Source: Inquilinus limosus (GTDB lineage: Bacteria; Pseudomonadota; Alphaproteobacteria; DSM-16000; Inquilinaceae). Taken from it: 64,000 nucleotides of DNA. The DNA lies in the NCBI RefSeq assembly GCF_002195995.1, contig NZ_NHON01000028.1, forward strand, positions 27,115-91,114, in the 5' to 3' direction. The notes under the pieces were generated by a model. It was not told where the DNA came from, did not search any database, and saw only the letters and a list, made by a program, of their open reading frames with translations. Position numbers and translations under genes: made by a program. Positions 14,862 through 23,384 of the stretch are shown here, piece by piece (position 1 is the stretch's first letter; each line of letters opens with the position of its first letter).

Positions 14862-15026
14862 TCCCCCCTCCCCTTGCGGGAGGGGGGCAGGGGGAGGGGG
14901 TTGTCGATCGAACAGAGCCGGCCGTTCCCATTCAAATTCCTGCAGCAATCCGGCCACTGAACTGACGTTTGCGTCTGCGGCGCGAACCCCCTCCCCCTAT
15001 CCCCCTCCCGCGAGGGGAGGGGGGGC
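14862..15026. repeat. Palindromic intergenic repeat between binding protein and permease genes
   Basis: Two C/G-rich hairpins (CCCCCTCCCCTTGCGGGAGGGGGG-type at the left, CCCTCCCGCGAGGGGAGGG at the right) form a larger inverted structure: the left half ends GCAGGGGGAGGGGG and the right half begins CCCCCTCCCCCTAT. It sits 35 bp after the binding-protein stop and 20 bp before the permease ATG. Confidence 0.7.
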
Positions 15027-15046
15027 TCTTTTGGCGAGACCGCGCC

Positions 15047-15991
15047 ATGCTGGCTGAAGCCCGGCTGGTCGAGCGGTTCGGCACGCCGGCGGCGCTGGCG
15101 GCGATCGTGCTGGGCTTCGCCCTGGCGCGGCCGGACGCCTTCGCCACCGCCGCCAACCTGCTGAACGTCACCCAGCAGATGGCGATCCTGGCGATCGTCG
15201 CCGCCGCCGCGACCCTGGTCATGGTGATCGGCGAGTTCGACCTGTCGGTCGGCTTCATCGCCTCGCTGGCCGGGGTGCTGGTGGTCAAGCTGCTGGCCGC
15301 CGGCACCGGCATCGCGCCCGCGATCCTGCTGACGCTGCTGGCCTGCGCCGCCATCGGGGCGCTGAACGGGCTGGTGGTGCACGGCCTCAGGGCGCCGTCC
15401 TTCATCGCCACGCTGGCGCTGGGCACCATCGCCTCGGGCCTCGCCTACTGGCTGTCGGGCGGCGCCAGCCTGTTCCAGGGCATCCCGCCCGGCTTCACCG
15501 CGCTGGCCCGGGCCGCGGCCGGCCCGGTGCCGGTGCTGACGCTGTGGATGCTGGCGGTGCTGCTGGCGGCCGGCGGCACCCTGGCGCTGACCGTGTTCGG
15601 CCGGCGGCTGATCGCGATCGGCAGCAACCGCGAGGCGGCGCGCCTGTCCGGCGTGCCGATCGGCCGGCCGGTGGTCGTGGTCTTCGCCCTCTCCGCCGCC
15701 CTGTCCGGCCTGGCCGGGGTGCTGCTGGCGGCGCGGCTGGGCAGCGTCCAGCACACCATGGGCGAGAGCCTGCTGCTGCCCGCCTATGCCGCCGTCTTCC
15801 TCGGCATGACCGCGTTCCGCGGCGGCCGCCCGAACATCCTGGGCACCGCGGTCGGCGTCGCCATCATCGCGGTGCTGGCGAACGGGCTGACCATCCTCAA
15901 CGTCGATCCCTTCTTCCAGAAGATGGTCACCGGCGCGATCATCATCGCCGCGGTGATGTTGCGCCGCTTCGGCATGGCGGCGGCGCGATGA
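15047..15991 (+). CDS. Sugar ABC transporter permease (RbsC-like)
   Basis: 314 residues with about eight to ten hydrophobic segments and the RbsC-family blocks VMVIGEFDLSVGFIASLAGV (about 60-80), LNGLVVHGLRAPSFIATLALGTI, AIGSNREAARLSGVPI (the cytoplasmic EAA-like loop that contacts the ATPase) and TAFRGGRPNILGTAVGV. Start 15047 is chosen because upstream codons lie in the palindromic repeat. Its stop overlaps the kinase start (ATGA). No ATPase gene accompanies it, so it must use one encoded elsewhere or be non-functional. Confidence 0.87.
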   Translation: MLAEARLVERFGTPAALAAIVLGFALARPDAFATAANLLNVTQQMAILAIVAAAATLVMVIGEFDLSVGFIASLAGVLVVKLLAAGTGIAPAILLTLLACAAIGALNGLVVHGLRAPSFIATLALGTIASGLAYWLSGGASLFQGIPPGFTALARAAAGPVPVLTLWMLAVLLAAGGTLALTVFGRRLIAIGSNREAARLSGVPIGRPVVVVFALSAALSGLAGVLLAARLGSVQHTMGESLLLPAYAAVFLGMTAFRGGRPNILGTAVGVAIIAVLANGLTILNVDPFFQKMVTGAIIIAAVMLRRFGMAAAR

Positions 15992-17436
15992 GCATCCTTC
16001 TGGTCTTCGATCTCGGCACCACGGCGCTGAAGTTGGTGGCCTTCGGCGAGGACGGCCGGCCCGCCCGCCAAGTCGAGGCGCGCCACCCGACCCGGTCGAC
16101 CCCCGGCGGCGGGCAGGAGCAGGACCCGGAGGATTGGTGGACCGCCGCCGCCACCGCCTGCGCCGCCCTGCCGACGGCGATGCGCGAATCGGTGCGGGCG
16201 ATCGCCCTGGTCGGCACCATGGAGAACCTGGTGCCGATCGACGCCGGGGGGCGCCCGGTCCGGCCGGCCCTGCTGTACAGCGACGGCCGCAGCGGCGCGA
16301 CCTTCGCGCCGGTCCGCGACCGGCTGCTGGCGGCGGGCGCCCCGCCCGTGCTGGGCAACGCGCCCGGGCCGCTGAACACGGTCGCCAAGCTGCGCTGGCT
16401 GCAGCAGGCGGAGCCCGAGGCGGCGCGGCGGGTCGCGACCATCCTGCCGGGGGCCAAGGACTATCTGGCGCTGCGCCTGACCGGGCGGATCGCCACCGAT
16501 CCCGCGGCCGGCACCACGGTCGGGCTGATGGACATCGCCCGACGCGACTGGTCGGCGCCGCTGGTCGAGGCGGTCGGCCTGGACCCCGCCCTGCTGCCGC
16601 CGATCCTGCCGGCCGATGCGGTGATCGGGGAGCTGCTGGGCCCGGCGGCGCAGGCGCTGGGCCTGCCGCTGGGCTGCCCGGTGGTGAATGGCTGCGGCGA
16701 CGCCGCGGCCTCGACCATCGGCGCGGCCGCCGACGGCCAGCTGCATGTCTATCTCGGCACCAGCGGCTGGGTCGCGCGCAGCGGGCCGCTCGACCCCGCC
16801 GCCCTGCCGCGGCCCTTCACCACCCTGGCGCATCCGCGCGCCGGCTGGGCGATCGAGATCGCGCCGCTGCTGACCGCCGGCGACGCCGCCGGCTGGTTCG
16901 GCCGGATCGCCGGCGCCGAGCTGGCGGTGCTGGATGCCGAGGCGGAGGCGGCCGATGCGGCGCCGCCGGAGACGCTGTTCCTGCCCTATCTCAAGGGCGA
17001 GCGGTCGCCCTTCGTCGACCTGGCGCTGCGCGGCGCCCTGCTCGACCTCGACATTTCCCAGGGCCGCGGCGCCCTGCACTATGCGGTGCTGGAGGGCGTG
17101 GCGCTGGCGCTGCGCAACAATCTCGACGCGATGGCGGCGCGGCCGGGGCCGATCCGGCTGACCGGCGGCGGCGGCGCCAGCCGGGTCTGGCCGCAGCTGA
17201 TCGCCGACGCCACCGGCCGGGTGGTGGAATGCGCCGACCTGCCGACCGCGACCACGGCGATGGGCGGATACCGCATCGCCGCCGCGGCGCTGGGCTGGCC
17301 GGAGCCGCCGGACGGCGTCGCCGCGATCCACGAGCCGCGCCGGGACCGGGCGGCGCGGGCGGAGCGGCGCCTCGCCCGCTTCCGCCAGGCCACGGAGGAG
17401 GCGCGGCAGCGGGCGGCCGAAGGATCGGATCGATAA
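15988..17436 (+). CDS. FGGY-family carbohydrate kinase (xylulokinase-like)
   Basis: 482 residues. N-terminal FGGY half with the phosphate-1 motif LLVFDLGTTALKLVAF (about 4-19) and VGTMENLVPIDAGG; C-terminal half with GCGDAAASTIGA (about 232-243), YLGTSGWV and the adenosine motif LTGGGGASRVWPQLIADATG (about 391-410). It phosphorylates a sugar or sugar alcohol entering through the adjacent permease; similarity is nearest to xylulokinase-like members but the substrate is uncertain. The start codon overlaps the permease stop, indicating translational coupling. The end abuts the terminator of the opposing RTX gene. Confidence 0.87.
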   Translation: MSILLVFDLGTTALKLVAFGEDGRPARQVEARHPTRSTPGGGQEQDPEDWWTAAATACAALPTAMRESVRAIALVGTMENLVPIDAGGRPVRPALLYSDGRSGATFAPVRDRLLAAGAPPVLGNAPGPLNTVAKLRWLQQAEPEAARRVATILPGAKDYLALRLTGRIATDPAAGTTVGLMDIARRDWSAPLVEAVGLDPALLPPILPADAVIGELLGPAAQALGLPLGCPVVNGCGDAAASTIGAAADGQLHVYLGTSGWVARSGPLDPAALPRPFTTLAHPRAGWAIEIAPLLTAGDAAGWFGRIAGAELAVLDAEAEAADAAPPETLFLPYLKGERSPFVDLALRGALLDLDISQGRGALHYAVLEGVALALRNNLDAMAARPGPIRLTGGGGASRVWPQLIADATGRVVECADLPTATTAMGGYRIAAAALGWPEPPDGVAAIHEPRRDRAARAERRLARFRQATEEARQRAAEGSDR

Positions 17437-17463
17437 AAAAGGGCCGCCCCGAAGGGCGGCCCG
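17435..17463 (-). terminator. Rho-independent terminator of the RTX gene
   Basis: On the minus strand, the hairpin GGGCCGCCC-TTCG-GGGCGGCCC is followed by TTTTTT. It starts 25 bp after the RTX stop codon. The T run overlaps the kinase stop codon on the other strand, and the hairpin may help terminate in that direction too. Confidence 0.88.
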
Positions 17464-17487
17464 AACACGCGATGCTTTTGGATCCGC

Positions 17488-19518
17488 TTACAGCACGAAG
17501 TCGCCGGCGGTGAAGGTGATCGACCCCGCGGCGCTGATGATCAGGTCCGCATGGCCGTCGCCATTGACGTCACCCTCGATCAGGGTGCCGGCCGCGGTGA
17601 TCTCGAACCGCAGCTGCCCCGCCACGTTGCTGAAGGCGGACGAGCCGATGAAGCTGAACGCCTGGTCGCCGGCGGTGCCGGTGTTCGCGTCGACCCCCGA
17701 CAGGTCGATCTTGTCGCCCTGGTCCTGGCCGAAGTCATGGATCAGGTCAACACCAGTAACGCTGTTGCTGTCGGCGGTCGAGGTGTAGACGAACTTGTCG
17801 GCGCCGGCATCACCGATCAGCTCATCGACGCCGCCGCCGCCCTTCAGGACATCGTCACCGGCATAGCCGCGGAGGATGTTCTTGCCGGCGTCACCGGTCA
17901 GCGTGTCGTTGAACTGCGAGCCGCCGACATTCTCGATATCGATCAGCAGATCGCCCTGAGCGTGGCCGCCGAAGCCCTGGCCGGTGACCAGGTTCACCGT
18001 CACGCCGGCATTGCTCTCGAAATAGTAGGCCGTGTCCCGCCCGGCGCCGCCGTTCAGGGTGTCGGCCCCGGCGCCGCCGCGCAGGTCGTCGCCGCCCGCG
18101 CCGGCGTTGATGACGTCGTTGCCGGCGCCGCCGCGGAGGTCGTTGTAGCCGGCATTGCCGGTCAGGGTGTCGGCGAAGGCCGAGCCGATCACCTTCTCGA
18201 TGCTGGTCAGGGTGTCGCCCTGCGCGTCGCCGCCGATGCCGGCGCCGGTGGACAGGTCGACATTCACCGCCGCGGACGAGGTCTCGTAGCTGGCCGTGTC
18301 GATGCCGGCACCGCCGTTCAGCGCATCCGCCCCGGCGCCGCCGACGAGGATGTCGGCGCCGTCGCCACCGTTGAGGATGTCGTTCCCGGCCAGGCCGGAC
18401 AGCGAGTTGGCCTGGAAGTCGCCGGTGATGACGTCGTTGAAGGACGAGCCGACGACGTTCTCGACATTGGCGATCGAGTCGCCCGAGGCCTCGCCGCCGG
18501 TGTTGATGTTGGTGGCCAGGTTGACCGTCACCGCAGCGGCGGAATTCGAGTAGTAGATGGTGTCGATGCCGGAGCCGCCATCGATGGTGTCGGCGCCGAG
18601 GCCGCCGACGATGGCATCGTTGCCTCCGGCACCGATCAGGATATCATTCCCACGATAGCCGTTCAGGACATTGGCGCCGTCATCGCCGGTCAGCTTGTCG
18701 TCGAATGTGCTGCCGGTGAGGTTCTCGACGCCGGTCAGGATGTCGCCGGAGGCATGGCCGCCGGTGTTGATGCCGGTGGTCAGGTTGATGGTGACGGCCG
18801 CGTTCGAGTTCGAATAGTTCGCAGTGTCGTTGCCGGTGCCGGCGTCGATCGTGTCCTTGCCGGCGCCGCCGGTGATGACGTCGTCGCCGGCGCCGCCGGT
18901 CAGCACGTTGTCCGCAGCGCTGCCGATCATCACATCGTTGAAGCGCGAGCCGACCACGTTCTCGATGTTCAGCAGCGTGTCGCCCTCGGCATCGCCGCGG
19001 GTGCCGACGCCGTTGATCAGGTCGATGGTCACGCCGGAGCCCGACTCGCCGTAGTTCACGGTGTCGATGCCCGTGCCGCCGTCCATCCGGTCGGCCCCGG
19101 CGCCGCCGATGAGCAGGTCGTTGCCGGCGCCGCCGTTGAGGGTGTCGTTGCCCGCCAGGCCGGCCAGGGTGTTGGCGGTGGCGTCGCCGGTGAGGGTGTC
19201 GCCGAAGGCCGAGCCGACCACGTTCTCGAAGCCGATGCTGACCAGGTCGCCGGTGGCGTCGCCGCCGGTGTTCAGGCTGATCAGCCCGAGCAGGCCGGGC
19301 GCGAGGCTCACGGTCACCGCCGCCGGCGAGGTCTCGTAGCTTAGCGTGTCGATGCCGTCGCCGCCGCTGATGACGTCGGCGCCGCCTTTGCCTTCGATGA
19401 CGTCGTTGCCGTCACCGCCGCTGAGGACGTCGATGATGTTGCCGCCGACCAGCACGTCGTCGTCGGTGTCGTCGAGGTTGATGCCCAGCAGCCCCAGGAG
19501 TTCCAATGACAAAGCCAT
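17488..19518 (-). CDS. Secreted RTX calcium-binding repeat protein
   Basis: 676 residues made almost entirely of RTX repeats (GGxGxDxLx nonapeptides, for example GGDGNDVIEGKGGADVISGGDGID at about 33-56) in about seven or eight units, each followed by a YxxSxAAVTVNLxTGxxxGGxAxGDxLxxIENVxGSxFxD block. Such proteins fold as calcium-loaded beta-rolls after type I secretion. The last about 100 residues are serralysin-like (DKIDLSGVDANTGTAGDQAFSFIG) and end GDFVL, a type I secretion-signal style. There is no N-terminal signal peptide and no enzymatic domain. No exporter genes are nearby. The promoter lies in an AT-rich island; a strong terminator follows. Confidence 0.9.
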   Translation of the reverse strand: MALSLELLGLLGINLDDTDDDVLVGGNIIDVLSGGDGNDVIEGKGGADVISGGDGIDTLSYETSPAAVTVSLAPGLLGLISLNTGGDATGDLVSIGFENVVGSAFGDTLTGDATANTLAGLAGNDTLNGGAGNDLLIGGAGADRMDGGTGIDTVNYGESGSGVTIDLINGVGTRGDAEGDTLLNIENVVGSRFNDVMIGSAADNVLTGGAGDDVITGGAGKDTIDAGTGNDTANYSNSNAAVTINLTTGINTGGHASGDILTGVENLTGSTFDDKLTGDDGANVLNGYRGNDILIGAGGNDAIVGGLGADTIDGGSGIDTIYYSNSAAAVTVNLATNINTGGEASGDSIANVENVVGSSFNDVITGDFQANSLSGLAGNDILNGGDGADILVGGAGADALNGGAGIDTASYETSSAAVNVDLSTGAGIGGDAQGDTLTSIEKVIGSAFADTLTGNAGYNDLRGGAGNDVINAGAGGDDLRGGAGADTLNGGAGRDTAYYFESNAGVTVNLVTGQGFGGHAQGDLLIDIENVGGSQFNDTLTGDAGKNILRGYAGDDVLKGGGGVDELIGDAGADKFVYTSTADSNSVTGVDLIHDFGQDQGDKIDLSGVDANTGTAGDQAFSFIGSSAFSNVAGQLRFEITAAGTLIEGDVNGDGHADLIISAAGSITFTAGDFVL

Positions 19519-20015
19519 ATTCGTTCTCCGCTATCGCGTGTTCAGTATCGGTCCCGGCGCTGCCGGCACACGGCGTCGCTCTCGACCTAAGATCACAAAA
19601 TCGTCGTTTACAAACAACTTAAAGGATCATGACAAGCTAGGCGACTCCTCTTGATGCCAAAAATATCAATAAGATTATTTATTATGATATTTCGAAAGGG
19701 CGGCACAATATTTCTTATTATGGAAATTAAATTACACATCCTGCAGAGATGGTTTCAAGGACCTCCGAAACTGGATAGAAATTTCCAGACTGGGAGTTGT
19801 TTCGTTATCGCAGGTGAATGGAGAGCACCCCGCTGCTCTAAAATGGTCAGTAAGTTGAAACTAAATTTCGATCCTGCCGAATGAGGTTTCTTTTTATTGC
19901 GATTTTTGCATAAGCGCCATGCGCTAGACGCACATATGCATGTCGGTTGCCGGACCGCCAGGGATGCGGCTCGGACGGGACCGTCCCGTCCGAGCCGGCA
20001 CTCGCTCTGGCGGCG
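19519..20015. other. AT-rich intergenic region upstream of the RTX gene
   Basis: About 500 bp, strongly AT-rich from about 19585 to 19930. It holds the RTX gene leader (GGAGAA before its ATG) and, at the other end, the hairpin after the OsmC gene. A 77-codon plus-strand open frame inside it has no ribosome-binding site or family similarity and is not called. Such AT islands are typical targets of xenogeneic silencers (Ros/MucR or H-NS-like), which is inference here. Confidence 0.4.
19967..19997 (-). terminator. Strong hairpin after the GntR-OsmC operon
   Basis: CGGCTCGGACGGGA, loop CCG, TCCCGTCCGAGCCG: a perfect 14-bp stem beginning 19 bp after the OsmC stop. It lacks a T run, so it may be a terminator of the non-canonical kind or an mRNA 3' stabiliser. 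Confidence 0.55.
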
Positions 20016-20477
20016 TCAGCCCAGCCGGGTCTCGATCATGGTCCTCACCGAATTGGCCAGGAAACATTGCTCATGCGCCGCATGGTGCATCGCCTCCTCC
20101 ACGGTGCGGTCCGGGGCCGGGCCGACATAGGCCACGCGCGGGTTCAGCACCACGCGGGTGACGGCGAGCCGGCCGTCACCGTTCTTCTCCATCACCCCCT
20201 CGGCGGTGTCGCCGTAGCGGTCGACGACGAAGCGGCGCCTGGCCGCGATCGACAGGAAGGTCAGCATGTGGCAGCTCGCCAGGGCGGCGACATAGGCCTC
20301 CTCCGGATCGACCGGCTCCGCGGCCGAGAAGGGCAGCGGCACGACGTGCGGCGAGGCCGAGGCCGGCACCTCGACCCCGCCATCGAAGCGCCAGAGATGC
20401 ACCCGGCTGTAGCGGCCGTCGGTGAAGGCGACGTCCGGCGGGCGCTGCCACAGCACGGTGGCCTGATAGTGACTCAT
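20016..20477 (-). CDS. OsmC-family peroxidase-like protein
   Basis: 153 residues. OsmC/Ohr fold that reduces organic or fatty-acid hydroperoxides. Block PEEAYVAALASCHMLTFLSIAARRRFVVD (about 59-87) carries the conserved Cys of the SCHM motif; the second conserved Cys is in HEQCFLANSVRT near the C-terminus. RYSRVHLWRFDGG at the start is typical of the OsmC subclass annotated as peroxiredoxin. Its ATG overlaps the GntR stop by four bases, so the pair is translationally coupled and probably controlled by that regulator. Confidence 0.88.
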   Translation of the reverse strand: MSHYQATVLWQRPPDVAFTDGRYSRVHLWRFDGGVEVPASASPHVVPLPFSAAEPVDPEEAYVAALASCHMLTFLSIAARRRFVVDRYGDTAEGVMEKNGDGRLAVTRVVLNPRVAYVGPAPDRTVEEAMHHAAHEQCFLANSVRTMIETRLG

Positions 20478-21091
20478 CGGGTGTCTCCTGGTTGCGGATC
20501 GGCCGCTGCCCGCAGATGGGCGGCCAGGGCGGCGACCGCGGCGGCGGCGTCGCCGTCGCGGCAGGCCGCCAGGATGCCGTCGTGCTGCATCGCCATCGCG
20601 GCGCGGAAGGCGGAGCCCGGGGGCTGCAGCGTGTAGGCCCGCCGGCCCTCGCGCCGCAGCGAATCGATCAGGCACAGCAGCCGGGCATTGCCGCAGGCGC
20701 CGTACAGGGCGGCGTGGAAGGCGATGTCCAGCTCCTCGATCGCCGCCGGATCCTCCTCCTCGGCCAAATCCTCGGCCAGCCGCGCGGCGCGGCGCAGGTC
20801 GCGCGGCGCCAGCCGCGGCAGGGACAGGCGCAGGGCCTCGCCCTCCACCAGGATGCGCAGGGCCGCCAGCTCCCGCCCCTCCTCCGCCGACAGGCCGGCG
20901 ACGGCCAGGCTGCGGTCGGACCGGCGCACCACCAGTCCTTCGGCCAGCAGCCGGTCCAGCGCCTGACGCACCGGCTGGCGGCTGACCCGGAACCGGTCCG
21001 CCAGGCTTTCCTGGCGCAGCACCGAATCGGGCGGCAGCAGGCGGGCCTCGATCTCCTGGCGCAGCGTGTCGGCGATCGTGTTTGGATCCAT
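20474..21091 (-). CDS. GntR-family (FadR/FCD subclass) transcriptional regulator
   Basis: 205 residues. Winged helix at about 1-68 (LRQEIEARLLPPDSVLRQESLADRFRVSRQPVRQALDRLLAEGLV), then an all-helical FCD ligand domain (about 75-200) with the usual metal-binding His/Asp pattern ELDIAFHAALY and MQHDGILAAC. The start codon lies inside a perfect 20-bp palindrome, suggesting autoregulation. Cotranscribed with the OsmC gene (4-bp overlap), so it may answer to a hydroperoxide-related or carboxylic ligand; this is inference. Confidence 0.9.
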   Translation of the reverse strand: MDPNTIADTLRQEIEARLLPPDSVLRQESLADRFRVSRQPVRQALDRLLAEGLVVRRSDRSLAVAGLSAEEGRELAALRILVEGEALRLSLPRLAPRDLRRAARLAEDLAEEEDPAAIEELDIAFHAALYGACGNARLLCLIDSLRREGRRAYTLQPPGSAFRAAMAMQHDGILAACRDGDAAAAVAALAAHLRAAADPQPGDTR

Positions 21092-21100
21092 GGATCCAAA
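21081..21100. promoter_or_regulatory. Perfect 20-bp palindrome over the GntR start codon (candidate operator)
   Basis: TTTGGATCCATGGATCCAAA is a perfect inverted repeat. Its central ATG, read on the minus strand, is the start codon of the GntR regulator (MDPN...). A repressor bound here would block transcription elongation or the initiation region directly. Binding is inferred from symmetry and position. Confidence 0.6.
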
Positions 21101-21219
21101 CTACTGCAGGACCGAAGCCGCATCAACCCCGCCGGCGCGATTCGACCGGCGCCGTATGACGGTTATGCTGCGGGGGTAGCCCTGCCGGGCTTGCCGGCCG
21201 CCGGCGGTGCTGGCAGGGG

Positions 21220-22695
21220 ATGAGGCGACGCATCTGGCGCATGGATGGTATGGACGCCTTCTGGACAATGTACTGGCCCGACATCGTGCTGGCAGCCAGC
21301 CTGGTGCTGGGCATCGCCGGCGCCATCCATGCGATCATGACCAAGGACGATGTCCGCGCCGCCTCCGGCTGGGTCGGCGTGATCGTGCTGAACCCGATCC
21401 TGGGCGCGCTGATCTACTTGGTTCTGGGCGTCAACCGGGTGCGGCGCGCCGCCATCGCCCGCCGGCGTCGCCGGTCCGGCGCCGGGATGGACGACCGGGA
21501 GACCAGCCCGGCGGTGGATGTGGCGGCCGCCTCGGCGCCGCAATTCGCCTCGCTGCAGCGGCTCGGCGACAAGGTCTCGCCCTTCCCGGTGACCGACGGC
21601 AACCAGCTGCGGCTGCTGCGCGGCGGCGACGAGGCCTATCCGGCGATGCTGGAGGCGATCCGCGGCGCCCGGGCCTCGATCGCGCTGCAGAGCTACATCT
21701 TCGACAACGACCCGGTCGGGCAGGAGATCGCCGGGGCGCTGATCGACGCCGCGCGGCGCGGGGTCGAGGTGCGGGTGCTGATCGACGCCATCGGCGCGCG
21801 CTACTCGCGGCCGCAGATCGTCGGCCAGTTGCGCGAGGGCGGGGTCACCACGGCCCGCTTCAACGGCAATGTCATCGGCCTGCGGCTGCCCTATGCCAAT
21901 CTGCGCTGCCACCGCAAGCTGCTGGTGGTGGACGGCGAGACCGCCTTCACCGGCGGCATGAACATCCGGGCCCAGTTCGCCAGCGCCCATGCCGACGGGC
22001 CGCCGGCCCGCGACACCCACGCCCGGATCTGCGGCCCGATGGTGCAGAGCCTGCTGGCCGCCTTCGTCCAGGACTGGCGCTTCACCACCGGACGCCGGCT
22101 GCACGGCAAGGCCTGGGAATCGGTGCCGCAGCCGCAGCCCGCGCCGACGGTGCCGGCCCGGGCGGTGCTGTCCGGGCCAGACCACACACTGGGCTCGAAC
22201 CACAGCCTGGTGATGGGCGCGATCGCCGTGGCCCAGCGCTCGATCCTGATCTGCTCGCCCTATTTTCTGCCCGACCTGCCGCTGACCAGCGCCCTGGCCA
22301 TCGCCGCCCAGCGCGGGGTCGAGGTCGACATCGTCATCCCCAGCCAGAACAACCTGGCGCTGGTCGACGCGGCGATGACGGCGCAGCTGGACCAGGTGCT
22401 GCGGCCCGGCTGCCGGGTGTGGCGGGCGACCGGCCCGTTCGACCATTCCAAGCTGATGGCGGTGGACGGCGCCTGGGCGCTGATCGGCTCCTCCAACCTC
22501 GATTCGCGCAGCCTGCGCCTCAATTTCGAGCTGGATGTGGAGATCTACGACCGCGGCATCGCCGGCGAGGTCGACGCCGCCATCCGCCAGCGCATCGCCT
22601 CGGCCTGGCCGGAGACGCTGGCGACGCTGCGCGCCCGCCCGTTCCTGACCCGGCTGCGCAACCGGACGGTGTGGCTGGCCTCGCCGTATCTGTGA
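21220..22695 (+). CDS. cls: Cardiolipin synthase (phospholipase D family)
   Basis: 491 residues. Two N-terminal membrane segments (about 15-35 and 45-65), then two PLD domains each with an HKD motif: HRKLLVVDGETAFTGG (about 231) and HSKLMAVDGAWALIGSSN (about 409). It condenses two phosphatidylglycerol molecules (or PG and PE) into cardiolipin at the inner membrane. Start 21220 gives the usual N-terminal hydrophobic region; internal ATGs at 21241 and 21250 are alternatives. It is divergent from the GntR-OsmC operon, with the palindromic operator candidate within 140 bp. Confidence 0.92.
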   Translation: MRRRIWRMDGMDAFWTMYWPDIVLAASLVLGIAGAIHAIMTKDDVRAASGWVGVIVLNPILGALIYLVLGVNRVRRAAIARRRRRSGAGMDDRETSPAVDVAAASAPQFASLQRLGDKVSPFPVTDGNQLRLLRGGDEAYPAMLEAIRGARASIALQSYIFDNDPVGQEIAGALIDAARRGVEVRVLIDAIGARYSRPQIVGQLREGGVTTARFNGNVIGLRLPYANLRCHRKLLVVDGETAFTGGMNIRAQFASAHADGPPARDTHARICGPMVQSLLAAFVQDWRFTTGRRLHGKAWESVPQPQPAPTVPARAVLSGPDHTLGSNHSLVMGAIAVAQRSILICSPYFLPDLPLTSALAIAAQRGVEVDIVIPSQNNLALVDAAMTAQLDQVLRPGCRVWRATGPFDHSKLMAVDGAWALIGSSNLDSRSLRLNFELDVEIYDRGIAGEVDAAIRQRIASAWPETLATLRARPFLTRLRNRTVWLASPYL

Positions 22696-22782
22696 TCCTC
22701 CCTGCCGTCATGCCGAAAGCGGCGCTTCGCTCTGCCAACCGCGAATGGTTCGCAGCGTTCCGTCCGTGCTAGGACTGCACGC

Positions 22783-23370
22783 ATGGTGAACGGATCCTTC
22801 AAGGCGGTGCGGCCGGCCGGGCGCATCACTCTCCTGCTCGGCCTCGGGCTGGTGGCGGCGACGGCGGCGATCCTGCTGGCCATGGGCCGGGTGCCGATCT
22901 GCACCTGCGGCACGGTCAAGCTGTGGGCGCCGGACGTGATGAGCGCCGACAACTCCCAGCACATCGCCGACTGGTACACGCCGTCGCACATCATCCACGG
23001 CTTCCTGTTCTTCGGGCTGACCCGGCTGTTCGCCCGGCGCCTGCCGCTCGGCGCCCGGGCGCTGATCGCGCTGGCGGTCGAATGCGCCTGGGAGATCGCC
23101 GAGAACAGCCCGATGGTGATCGACCGTTATCGCGAGGCGACCATCGCGCTGGGCTACACCGGCGACAGCGTCATCAACTCGGTCTCCGACATCGGCTTCA
23201 TGACGCTGGGCTTCTTCTTCGCGGCGCGGGCGCCGGTCTGGCTGACCATCGCCCTGGCGATCTTCTTCGAGCTGCTGACCGGCTGGCTGATCCGCGACAA
23301 CCTCACCCTGAACGTGCTGATGCTGCTGCACCCGGTCGATGCGATCCGGGTGTGGCAGTCCGGCGGCTGA
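22783..23370 (+). CDS. UPF0314/DUF2585 inner-membrane protein
   Basis: 195 residues with about four to five membrane segments. It has the conserved blocks [43 protein letters not shown] (about 35-76) and [39 protein letters not shown] (about 101-139), which define this alphaproteobacterial family. The many conserved His, Glu and Asp residues within the membrane part suggest an enzyme or metal site, but function is not established. The ABC exporter gene starts 14 bp downstream. Confidence 0.88.
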   Translation: MVNGSFKAVRPAGRITLLLGLGLVAATAAILLAMGRVPICTCGTVKLWAPDVMSADNSQHIADWYTPSHIIHGFLFFGLTRLFARRLPLGARALIALAVECAWEIAENSPMVIDRYREATIALGYTGDSVINSVSDIGFMTLGFFFAARAPVWLTIALAIFFELLTGWLIRDNLTLNVLMLLHPVDAIRVWQSGG

Positions 23371-23384
23371 CTTCAAGACGACCG

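Noticed and set aside
19651-19884. 77-codon plus-strand open frame in the AT-rich island
   Set aside because: No ribosome-binding site, no family similarity, and composition matches non-coding AT-rich promoter DNA.
22708-22775. Possible partial family A repeat (CCGTCATGCCGAAAGCGG...)
   Set aside because: Only a few bases match the left arm and the right arm is absent.
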